A DNA stretch of 64,000 bases from Heligmosomoides polygyrus polygyrus (lineage: Eukaryota; Nematoda; Chromadorea; Rhabditida; Heligmosomidae). Every line of letters starts with the position of its first letter. Within the stretch, counting starts at the first letter, position 1. This document shows positions 35,301-47,300 of the stretch, one piece after another. The stretch spans positions 53,056,676 through 53,120,675 of the forward strand of contig OX377205.1 of NCBI GenBank assembly GCA_947396885.1, read 5' to 3'. Under the pieces are notes generated by a model. It was given only the letters and a program-made list of their open reading frames with translations, was not told the origin of the DNA and made no database searches. Position numbers and translations under genes: made by a program.

Positions 35301-38300
35301 GCTCCTCCAAATGTTCATCAGGCCACAAAAACCATTAGGGATCATGACTACAACAAGGGCGAGATACTGGTCGTAGTGACTCTTGGAGATGAGGTGGACA
35401 TCGTTGGGCGCAGTTTCGAACGCTGATTCTGAATATCTGCTCCATATCAGGGATGTGCATCTAACGATTAAGGTTGTCGATTTACCGGATGTGCCGACAT
35501 TTTTGGTCAAATTTCATTTACGGAATTGAATGCACATAGGTATTTATATGGAGCCTGCGGTGGTGTACCCTTTCGCTGTCCAAGCACGCAAGACACCGAA
35601 AACATTGGCGGTGGGGCTTCAGGTATATGAAGCAGTCAGATGCTGGAGTTTCGCGACTACGCTGAGCTCGCGCTTCAGCGTTGTGTCGGCGGGCGCGCAG
35701 CCCACGCTACGCTATGGTGCTGTTTTCAGATGCTTGCTTGGCCAAGGTGGAAGACGCGCGTTACCAAGATGCCGCTCAATATCGCTTGATATTTGTGATG
35801 CGAGAGTCGCGTGCTGGTGCAGTAAGAAGGTCTCCTGCACTCCGAATCGAAGTTTTTCCTTGGGATCTCGCCGAGACTACCAAGCCTTCCTTCGGCCAAC
35901 TGGTAGCAGTCTCGCCAGGGCAGACAAAACATGGACTCCGTAGACAATACTTTGTTTTTGGAATTCATGGTAGTTCATTGAGATGCGAGTGGTTTCGAAA
36001 GAAGCATCTTTGAGTAAATGGAGAAGTTTACCTTTGCCCTGGAGACGGTCACAAATCTATTGAGGTATGTAATGGGCCAATCATTTGAGGTCTCGCGTGC
36101 GCAGCTGATTCCAAAATATTGTACTTTGTGCCCGTTCGACAACTGTTTATTTGTTTATTGTTTGTTGTTTGTTTTTTATTGTTTAGAAGGGGTGCTTTTC
36201 AGTGGACTTTTCACTGCAAATTCTGGATGACTCTCGTAGGCCACTTGCTTCGATAACATTTGCAGAGCTCCTATTCTAAAAAGTAAACGTTCCGTTAATG
36301 AGCTGTGAGCGTGATGTGCACGCTTGCTGTTGGTTCGTAGCTCTGAAAACATTCCTTTGTCCGAGCACTGATCGCTACTGTTGTGAGGAAATCGGTTATT
36401 GGAGAAGTCTTGTGGTTCTAGCTTGGTCTAGAAATCTTCCTGATCTTGCTCGTGTTAATGTTGCTACTTTCACTTGTGAAGATGAAGTTGGCCCTGTAGT
36501 CAAATTCGACTTAGCGGCTTTACGAAAAAACTTGACTTAAAAAACCGTAAAAAATTACTGAAATTTAACGCCAACCTCTGCTACATATCTGGAACGAGCA
36601 TTGGGGAGCGCAGTAACGGACCACTTTCACATTGCCTTGATTGTACCTTGCTAAAGTAGACCTCAAACGCAAACGGCAGCCGAGATTGGTGGCGCAGTGG
36701 ATAGTGGAGTAGTTTGAAAGCAAGGTTTTTGCAACCTTGACCGAGTACGGTAGATTACGGCAGGAGTGGGTCAGTAAGGGCGGTAAGATAGGATCACCAA
36801 ATTCACCCAAATTTCATACAAGCGGATTAATTGGGGTGCTAATCGGAAAATTGTATGCGTCCGCAAAATCAAGAAAAAATGCCAAAATCAAGATTACGAC
36901 TGATTATGTGCAGCAAATATGGAGGAAGTGAGGACGGTGGTGTCGGGACCTATTTCACTGACTTAATGAGTTATTCAAGGCGCTGAGTATGATTCATAGC
37001 GCAGAAGAATCGGACCTGTCCTGTCAACCTGGTCGAGCAAAGTGAACGCTGGGCATATGTCCCATTTCCCATAGCTACCGTATTTTACTGCAGAACGAGA
37101 AGCGGATATCGTATTCGTGACAAGGATGACGGATACGAGGTAAAGGATTGCGTTGCTCAGGCCCTTTTGGGGTGCGTCACGCATTCTACATACTTCTACG
37201 GGATGGTAGAGGCGATTTGAATCCGTATGTATTTGGCCAGGGCGAGTGTAGCGCAGTCGGAGGAGGCGCGACTGTCGCGTGCACCCGATACCAGATTCCT
37301 AGTTCGGATTTCCCGCCCAGGCCAACCAAGCCTTCCATCCCTCCGGGGTCGGTGAACTGGTACCAGACTTGTCTGGGAAGGATAAAGCGCTGACTTGTTC
37401 ATCGGCTGGCCACCGCAAGTCATTGTATGGCCAAATACGCACTCATGTCGCCTCCACGACATCCCGTAGAAGTAGAATGCGCTGGCGCATCCCAGAAGGG
37501 ATTGAGTAACGCCGTCCTTTATCCTTGCAGTGGCCAGCCAATGGAAGAGACAGTATTGTATATCTTCCCAGACGAGTGTGTTACCAGTTCACCGTACCAC
37601 GGATAGATGGAAGACTTGGTTGGCCTGGGCGGGAAATGCGAACCAGGAACCTGGTATTGGGCATTCAGTCGTCACCTCCTCCGATTGCGCTGCACGCTGC
37701 CATATTCGCAATCAAGCTTTAAATGCCCGCCTGGGCGAAGTTTGGACGAAATGGATGTTCTTCACGCCACAACTCTTACTCACTATCCTGCCGGTGTGCA
37801 GTAAACGGGCCATATTATGATGACAAATATCATATTCGTGGTAGGCACCTTAAATATTCTTCCCGGCGAAATTTGGACGAGAATTTCCCTCGACCTCTGG
37901 ATTCTTGAGCATACATTTATGCTCTGAACCAAATCTCATTCCTGGCGAACTTTTTCGTCGCGGATTCACACGGAGCGCATACATAGGTCGTTTCTGATCT
38001 TTTCTGTGAAGTGCAAAATAGGTGCGTCCCCAGAAAGTCGAACCACCAGCCCCTCGCCTCCCATTACGCTCCTCCCTTATGCACTACCTAAGCGGCTGCT
38101 AGCGGTGCTTGCAGTCTACTTTAACGGAGCGCAAGCCAGAGGGAAGGTGGTTAGTTGCTCCGCTTCCCGATGTCCATTGCAGAGGGGAACTCACAGTTGG
38201 AATCGGCGCTCGAAGCAGCATTCTGCGACATCTCATATCACGCGTCACTGCGAGCTAGCACCGTTGTCAGATTAGGCTAGGCAGATGTTGTCGTTGTAAT

Positions 38301-41300
38301 AAGAGTGACGCATCCGAGCGGTCAGCATTTGTTCCCCTAAAAGGCAAGCGATAGACAGACGACTTTGTTGCGGTCGTAACAAGATTATCTTCGAGCATCA
38401 ATTGAAACTAATGTCCTTCTTGAAATCCCCATCATTCTATGGGTCGTTTAAGAATCGGGCAATCTCTTGAGGAAAGGCTCTTCGCGAACTGCATTATCTT
38501 TGTAGGCATTTGTCCGCAGCACCGCTGCGCCCACGTTCTCTATGAAGGTTTGAAAGCCGGAAGCCGCAGACCATCGCTGCTCCGCCCGAATGTCCCAGCA
38601 GCCCGCTGCCCATGCCATCGGGCCCAGCACATTCCGATCATTTCCGCGACGTCGAGCCGCCGTCGCCCGCTTGTCCGGCCGAGCTTCGACCCCTGGCTGT
38701 GCTCCGCCGTGCTGACCGAGCCTGTTCCCAGTGTTTGCGCCGAGCATGAACAATGTGCGGCGACCGCGCTGCACGTCCTTCCGGCCGTCCGTCCGTGCGG
38801 ACTGTTGCGGCGGCAGCAGCGAGCAGTTCGATGTGTGGCAGAGGCGACGATCGGGTGCCGGCTGAGGCAGAACTGAGGATTTGTCGACAGGAGGGAACGA
38901 ACTATCGTCCCGTCGGAATATAGCTCATCGTCAGCGCGAGAAGTCGCACGTACCCGGTCGCGACGAGGCTTCTGACTCACAGCTTCCTGTTGACACGCAA
39001 AGTCAGCAAGCAAACAGATCATATTCCTCTTCGACGAGGCGGTCCGGTAGCAGCAGATCGGGGCTGGTGGAATAGACAAGCTGGTTAAAAATAGAGAAAC
39101 AAAGGAACAAAAGCGAAAGTTTGAGGAGGAGTGGAACCCGGGCGCGGCTGCCTCTAGGAAAACGCGACGAAGCAGACCAGTTGGTTCGGGCGCAGACATT
39201 TCGAGTTAGATCCATTGTTTTCAAATCATATGCTAAGACGTAATGCTAGAAATGCGCGGTAGCACGAAAACTTAAAAATCAAGGGACAGCTGGTATCTTT
39301 TTTGAAAGCGCCAGGTTTTGCTCCAACGTTCCAATGAAACGTTGAACGTCATTCAAAATTGCGTAGCGTGATTTTTGGAGCGCTTCTTTCTGGAGAAGAA
39401 TAAATGGATTTAGGATTTTTCCTTTTTTCCTCGTGATTCTAAAGCGGCTGCCATGACGTCGAATGGAAGAGTTTAAGCCGTAATCGCAAGGAGTACCTCC
39501 AGCGAACGCGCAGCACTTATTGGTTGTTCGAAACTTACTATAATACCGTTTTTCCTTCTAGATGGTGTGAACTATATATTTTTATGTAGTAGTTGTTGCG
39601 TGGCCTACATTATGATATCAGGTTGGGAAAAAGTTTCTTCGAAAAGTTTTTTTACCGTTCTCCTTGTAAACACACTAGCCAGTATTGATTTCTGATTTCA
39701 TAATCCTATCACACTTGTCTACCGTTCGCTGCGGACACAGGTCAAGACCCTTCTTGCACTTCGTTATCTATCCAATCTTCCGGATTCAATGCCAGATCTA
39801 CCTCGTGGCCATTTTCGGCACGGCAATCTTCATGAATTCATTAAAGGATCTACAGCACGTCAGGCAGCCGACCAAATTAACCATACATATATGGCTTGGG
39901 GGCGCCTGTGGCGCAGTGGGCGCGTGTGGCGCAGTCGGAGGAGGCGCGACTGTCGCGTGCACCCGATACCAGGTTCCTGGTTCGGATTTCTCGCCCAGGC
40001 CAACCAAGCCTTCCATCCCTCCGGGGTCGGTGGATTGGTACCAGACTTGTCTGGGAAGGATAAAGCGCTGACTTGTTCATCGGCTGGCCACCGCAAGTCA
40101 TTGTATGGCCAAACACGCATTCTTGTCGCCTCCACGACATCCCGTAGAAGTAGAATGCGCTGGCGCATCCCAGAAGGGATTGAGTAACGCCGTCCTTTAT
40201 CCTTATCCTTTATATGGCTTGGGATCTACTACTCATCGCGCCTGTTATGAGTGGTTCGGAAAGTTTTTAAAGGGAGATTATTCATTCGAGGACAAAGCAA
40301 GGTCAGGAAGTCCCACTGAATTGGACGACGCTGAACTACTCCATCTTCTTCGTACCGATAGTAGGCAGACGACACGTCAACTGGCAGAGAAGCTCGAAGT
40401 ATCTCATAGGATAGTGGGGATCCATCTGAAGAGCCTCGACTTTGTATGGAAATTCGGAGCTTAGATTCCACATGCCCTGTCAGACACTAAGTGCAAAACC
40501 ACATGTTGCAAGACTCACAAGAGAAACAATAAAGGAGCTGGGCTGGGAGGTACTGCCATATCCACCGTATAGCCCTGACCTCGTCCCGATCGACTACCAT
40601 CTCTTCCGTGCTCTCAAGCAAGAAATTGGAGAGAAATATTTTAAAAGGGATGAAGACCTCAAAAATTGGATTCAGGAACGGTACGATTCCAGAACTGCTG
40701 TCTTGTAAGCGAGAGGAATTAGAAAGGTACCCAGTCTTTGAAGAAGTGTAGTGGAGCAAAATGGAGTTTACCTCAGTTGATTTGACATTGTAGTTGTGAA
40801 GTAATAAATCTTTGAAAAAATGAAAAGACTTTTTTCCTACATAATATATTATTTTAAAGATTAGAATTTAGGCGATCTTCTATCAAAACTAGCGTCATTA
40901 GGAGAAGCAGGTTGGTAAAAAAATAAAGTTGAAAATGGACAATCAAAGAGAGCATTATCAGCATATTTTGTTTTAATTCCGAAAGGACGAAAATGGAGTG
41001 CAAGTTCGTAAGAAATTATGTGAAGTTTATGATAAGGGCTGCCTTACTGAACGCCGGTATCGGCGGTGGTTTGCTCGGCTTCGCTGTGGAGATTTTAATG
41101 AGATGGCAGAACTTGACATATCGAACTGAGCCGTTTACTTGCACTTCCAGCAGCTTGGTTACGTGAACAAACTGGATGCCTAGCTCTGGTTCTCTCACGA
41201 ATTAGAGGAAACCCACCTCTCCAAACGCGTTATCAGAGCGGGGGCATTGTATACTCGGAGCTGCTTACGAGAAATGAAACCGTTGATTCGAATGTCTGCC

Positions 41301-44300
41301 GTCTCAAATATCGAAACCGAACGAAGAAATCAAGAAAAAGCGCCTCGAATTGGCTAATTGCGAAGACGTGCGTGATGTTCCAGATCTTCCATCATAGTCA
41401 GGGATGTGCGTAATTCCCGTATCCGTTTTCCGAATTCCGATTTTCGACTGTTTTGGCCCTTCCGCTCCGCTATTTTTTTGGGCCGGAAGACGGAATGGGG
41501 AATGATGACTCATCACTCATTGGTTGTCTTGCTCTGACTTCATTCACCTATTGAACTCTGACGAAAGGCTGAGGAAGGAGATTGACTATGCGTCGCCTTT
41601 TTTGTGACTGTGTTACTTTCAAACTAGTAGTGCATCCTGATGTCGGAACAATGTGATAATCAAATTCGATTCCTTTTTCCTTTTTCGAAACGACGAACTA
41701 CGGAATAGTACAAGGCCACGGAAGGTTTCATGAGCGCTGAATCAAGAATCAAATTCCTTATCCGGAGCATGCTTATCTTTTTCCCTAATAATCTTAGGTC
41801 TGGCCTGGGGCATCAAATCTTGGTCAGAGTTCTATTTATGAGCACTCTTAGGTTGCTAACATTGCTTTTCATAGGGGGCATTGGACACTTCACTCCTAGT
41901 CGGAGGAGGGCATGTGGTGTCCCGCCTCTCCACCCCTCCTTTAAGTTTGTCCCAGAGCTTCAACTGCTGCCAAATGGGGACCTATGCAAACTCGGAGGAT
42001 AGGTGTCATGTGGTAGGGTGCTGAACGCAATCGTAACTTTTACGCTGCCCCCTCCCAATTAGGATAGATCGGAACATTCAATAAGACCGATTAGGTGTCA
42101 TGAGTGACGAAACCTCTGGCATCTTACTTGTCAACTAGGTTTATTGTGTTTCAAATACTTCCTTCCTATTTACAAAAAATGTTTGCATAAACTTCGATTT
42201 CTTACACTTGTAATGTTTGAAAATTCGTCTTAATAATGATACGAATACAAGGGTTTTTATTGTTATATTTTGCTGGAAAAGAGTCGCATGCTGCCTTGCC
42301 CGCTCTCTGAACTTGTTAACGGCGACTTATAGATATACATTTATGAAAATTAAACGAAGTGATGAGTTTAAAGTTATTTTCCTTTCCGTATTCCGCGTTC
42401 CTCTTTTCTCGAAAAAATTTCCGCGCACTCCTCATCATGATAACGCCATTCCCTACACCTCTTTGATAACCGCACAAAAATTAACAGAGCTCAATTGGAG
42501 GTGGTGCCACATCCGCCCTATAGCCCTGACTTAGAGCCATCAGGCTACCATTTGTTTCACTCCCTTCAAAACCATTCGAATGGTAAAGCGTTCGATTCCG
42601 ATCAAGCTGCAAAAGAAGAGTTGCACCAGTTCTTCGCTCCTGAAAGCCAGGGCTTCTTCAAACGTGAAATTCTTCAGTTGAGTTGAAAGATGGCAAAATG
42701 TCACTCAATAAAATGGCCAATGTATCACCGATTGATGTTTTTTGCTGCTATGAATGAATTCACTTTGAAAAATATGAAAAACGCCAGTAATTATCGAACA
42801 ACCCAATACATGTCGTCTGCTGGTGCTACGCGCATGGAGAAAATAACACTGTCAATTGAGAATAAAAGTAAAAGGCAAGTCATAAATGGGGAGCGGGCCT
42901 CTTAACAGGCCCATGTGGAGGAAGTGGCGGATGCGGAGGGCATGGCGGATGCGGAGTGCTGCTGCGAGCAGCGGGCTCTCGGACTCGTGCGCACTTGTGG
43001 TGACTTCGAAGGCTGCCGAGTAGAAGAGCACTCAGTAGAATGAGAAATTCATCCTCATTCTGTGCAACAGTAAGGGCCACTGGTCCACTGCGCTGTCGTC
43101 TGCGGTAAGAAATGGGGCTTCTGTGACAGAAGCAACGATTATGCGGAGTAGGTGGGTCAACGAAATGCCTAAGTGCTTCCAAAAATGCACCTCCTGGTTG
43201 TGGTCTGTGTCTGACCGGGATTCTGTTGGAGCATCCTGCAGTGCTATGAGTAGTCCTATGTGTGTGAAGTACCACGAATGCTGCAAGTCCAGTGGAAGTT
43301 TGCTCAGGAGACACGAACTTGCTAGACGATACGGTGACGTTCGAATACACGTTGCGGGTTAGATGGGCTAGGCACGGAACGTCACCCGCGGAGGTGAGCA
43401 CCCTGCAGACTGATCGCATCTTTCCACAGCTAGACGTCATCCCAGATGGTTTACCCTACATTGCACAGCAACGTCTAAATACTGGCATATGGTTAAATGC
43501 TACCCCAGTGATGATACCGACCTGACAGAGTCCAACGACCCCTAAGGTTTAGGGCTTCATGCCAGTGAAGCTAGCTGCTTTGTTAGTGATAACGTGCCGA
43601 TTCTTCGGTTTTTTACGCTGAAAAACTTGCCTTTCAGAGGAGATTTTCGCACTAAATATGGCGATCTAAACCAATAGGTTCGGACTACGCTAATAATTTA
43701 TCTTATACAAGGGCTGCACTATGAAACTGATTCTTCCATGCTAGTTAGCTGACGAGAGAGGGCATCATCCTGCGGTGATCCTTTGTGAAGGTTTTCACCT
43801 AAGTTTGATGTGTCTAGTTTGGGCTGACCTTAGAAATACTTAAGCAGCTGAGGCGCTTGGTGTTCACTTTATTTTGAGAACACTGAACCACATGTAGGCC
43901 GTCAAAACTAACGACAAGTTTCCATCTAGAAAAACAAAGGTTCACCTAACAGGCGTCGAGCTTTGTTAGTAACGCCATTCTCCATCCCAGCGATGCAGTT
44001 CCAATGCCTGTCGGTTTAGCAGCTCGAGCTGAGCTCATCCAGTTTTCTTCCTATCCCTCGAGACCGTAACGACGGCTTAAGGAGCGCTGAGGCCTTTCGG
44101 GGGCTCTGAGAATTCGTCGGCGAGTTTTTGCATTTTGTTTATCCGAGCGCTATGATACGCAAACAGCACGTGCATTTGAGAGCGAACGTGGGCGCCGCTA
44201 AGGCCTGCGTGCTTTCATGGAGCGCAGCGGTTCCTTCTATTCTCACAAGTCACCATTTCGAGCAGTGGGAGAGCGAATGATCTTCACGATCTTGTCGGAT

Positions 44301-47300
44301 GTTGAGTAAATGCTTCTACTTTTCAGGCGCCTCGATATCGGCCGACATGGACGATATGGACCAGTCGCAGACGATGGATGCCTGTCCCATTGACCTCTCC
44401 ACCAAGAAGTTCGACCAGACAGTGCTCGGCCAACAGCGCTCGCGGCTGTTTGAGTCGCTTGCAAACCTCGCCTCCCCTCAGAATGTTCGTGTGTTCGAGA
44501 TTCTCCAGCAGAAGATGAGGCCCTGACGGCTACAATTCCAGATTCTATCGCTATGCGCCCAGCTGACTGCGAACCGAGACACACCAAGGTCCACGGTCCC
44601 ATCGGAAGCGTCCACAGCTGCGCTGGAGACGTCAGCTTCTGCCCCGTCAGTCTCAAGCGAGTGTCCTGCGACACGATGCGATCAGGTGTGCGCCTCTACT
44701 TTCAGCCGTAAGCGATTCTCCGTGGTCGCGCACCGAGACACGCTCTCTGTTGCGATTTCTCATTTTTGCCCGCGGAAGACGCGGTTTTTGTGCGAGCGCT
44801 CCTCGCGAGTTATGGCCTCGTTCAGGTCGTCGCGACAGTTCAATAGCAAAGCAATAAAGCATGCGCATTATGGGACAGCGCACAAGATACAGAAGGAATC
44901 GCATCGCTCGGTAGGACGAGGGAGCGGCGAATCCCTAGACGAGCTCGGAAGACCGCGAATTTGAAAAACGATGAGGCACCGAAGTGTGCGTCGCACGCGA
45001 AGCACGGCTGCGGCGGGTTTAGGCCAGGTAGCCTGTCGAGAAGGGAAGCTCTGCCGAGCTCCCCGATCACTACTCGATGAGCCAACTTCTTCTCGCAGCT
45101 CATCGTGCAGACTACTGCAATCGTTCAGTATTGCGTATCAAAGAAGTGCGATACCCGTGCTTCCGTCCCGCAAGGGCACGATCGCGTTGGACGTACGATT
45201 GGAATAGGGTGGGAGAAAGTGCCGTTCTTGGCGGTGAAGAAGCAGCTAAGGAGGGATAGGGTGATGAATCCTCTGTGTGGCATGAGTTCGGCTTTTAGCG
45301 AAGCTTCGCAAGTATGAAAGACGTTAGTTCGTAATTTTCTTAAACTTTCTTTGATTGACAGTCGAACAAAAGTAGTATTTTTTTCCTGGGTAACCAGGAT
45401 GATTATCGCTGTAAGAATCTCCACCCCTCAAATAGTAGAAAGTTTTTTGAAAATGCTTGAATCCCCATTGAGTTGGGGCCCCTAAAAGTTTGCTGCGGAA
45501 TCGCTAAGTCTTGCCGGGCAATAGCTTTCAAGCATGGAATAAGCAGAAAAATGCAAAAAATACTGTAACGTTAAGGGCGTCTTACTTCACGCCTATGAAG
45601 CAGTACTTCTACATTTTTTCTACATATTCGATGTCTGGATGTTGTTCTCTTCTGGGACCGGACGATTCCCTTGGAGACACTAACTCATCGTCAGTAGGTA
45701 AAGAGATTCGCAGAAATGAAGCATAATTTTTTCCATATGAAGCGTGCAGATTCCCGCAGTGTTATTCGCCTTCGCCGTTCAGAAATACGCCGGAGACCTG
45801 TTATGGTGAGCTCAGCTGCTTTTGTCAGCGGATTGCAGCATTATATGTTCTGGTGCCTGTGCCAGTAGACGGAATGTGTCACCGTCTTTGTTATGAAGTG
45901 TACAAGCCTCTTGGATGGAAGATCCTTGCAGACGTTCGCTTCTCGAGGTGCGTTGCTGTGGCACGTCATGGAGAAGCACTCCAACGAGAAGCTGCTCCGA
46001 TGCAGTCAGTGTGGAATTCGCTTCGGCGACCGAGATCAGGTACGACCTGCATTCCCGGCGTCGAGCCGTTTTCTGCTCCCGAATCTCATCGCTTCCAGAT
46101 CCGCGAGCACGACTGTTCGTCAGCGCTGCCTCGAGCCTCATCCACCGGCTGCAACAGATCATCGGCGGCGAGTCCAGATGCGGACCGCGGATCCGTTCCT
46201 GCGGTAGCTGGCCCCTCCTTCACCCTTGTGGAGAAGACACTTAACCCTCAACCCCCTCCTGCTATCTTTGGACATTTCTTTCCTCAACGACAAGCAGGCT
46301 TACTCAACTCAGCGCCGACAGGCCTGTTCCCGCTCTCCCTTCCTCCTCCGTTCACTATGCACAATGCCCCACCGCCATGTAAGATTTCCTTCTGACTGCT
46401 ACTGAGGGCAGCACTACTTCTAGGCTGCAACACGCTCGCTGAAGTAAGCGGACTCTAGACCATATGCTCCGTTTCAGTTTTCATGCGCTCGCCGTTTGAG
46501 ACGCGTCCGGACATTTTCGGTCCACGTCCAGACGTTGGCTCTGAAGATGACTGGGAGGCACTAATGGAGGTGGGAGGCAGACCTCCACAGATGACAACCG
46601 TCTTGGAGCTTTCTTAGGGCAACTTTAACTTCGCAGTTGCAGATCTCAACGAGTGATGAAGCGGAGAAGATCCGCGCCCTCGTGGGCGACAAGGCGATGC
46701 CGACGACTGATCCCAACCAGTGCATCCTTTGCAGGAGAGTGCTCTCGTGCAAAAGTGCGCTGCAAATGCATTACCGTACCCACACAGGTTAGTCTCAGTC
46801 CCAAGGAAAAACTGCGAATCGGTGCCTGTCGTTCGAGGCCAACTGGTACGGTGTTTTCGAGAGCGACGCCGGAGTCCTCATTCCAGGTGAACGTCCGTTC
46901 AAGTGCAAGATCTGCCAGCGAGCCTTTACGACGAAGGGCAACCTCAAGACGCACATGGGTGTGCATCGAGCGAAGCACTCGTTTCGTGGAGTTCCGATCG
47001 GGCTAGGCGGCCCGATGGGAGGCCCGATGACGACGCCCATGAACGGAGTCAACGGTTTCATGCCCTCTCTTCAGCAGACCCAGCAGTGTCCCATCTGTCA
47101 GAAGCGGTCAGTGGAAAAGTGAAGTGCTTAACAGTGATTTCCTTCGCAGTAGTCTCACTTCTACACAAGAAAAGTGCAGGGCCGAATTTGCTTACAGCAC
47201 GTGCCTTCATTTATAAGTGCGAACACAAAACGTTTCTGGAGAAGTTCTGGTCATGTCCTCATCAGTTTCTAAACGGCGCCGTCCCCCATGACTGCTACTG

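Larger units (their letters stand above)
39520..42806 (+). mobile_element. Mariner A, decayed and carrying later insertions
   Basis: Ends ttggttgttcgaaactta (39520) and the complement of ..taattatcgaacaacccaa (42806), each next to TA. The transposase starts at 40935 with [13 protein letters not shown] and, after a stop, a helix-turn-helix block [20 protein letters not shown], then a QLGYVNKLD segment. After inserted sequence at about 41390-42400 comes HHDNAIPY (second Asp) and [15 protein letters not shown], where the third catalytic Asp is Gly. Mariner B (39618-40846) lies in its 5' untranslated part. Inactive. Confidence 0.75.

Noticed and set aside
36686..36760. A tRNA-like string (ggtggcgcagtggatag)
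   Set aside because: No matching B box or acceptor pairing; probably a SINE remnant.
38540..39199. A 219-codon minus-strand open frame in sem-4 intron 1
   Set aside because: Open frames coexist on both strands in this CpG-rich block, which is the expected effect of base composition; no motif was seen.
42880..43440. A 186-codon minus-strand open frame
   Set aside because: Its Pro/His-rich end is translated from an imperfect tandem repeat and the rest matches nothing known.
44524..44526. TGA as the true end of a short sem-4 protein
   Set aside because: Homologous coding text resumes in the same frame at 44542 (ILSLCAQL) and continues into the zinc fingers, so an intron is the better reading.
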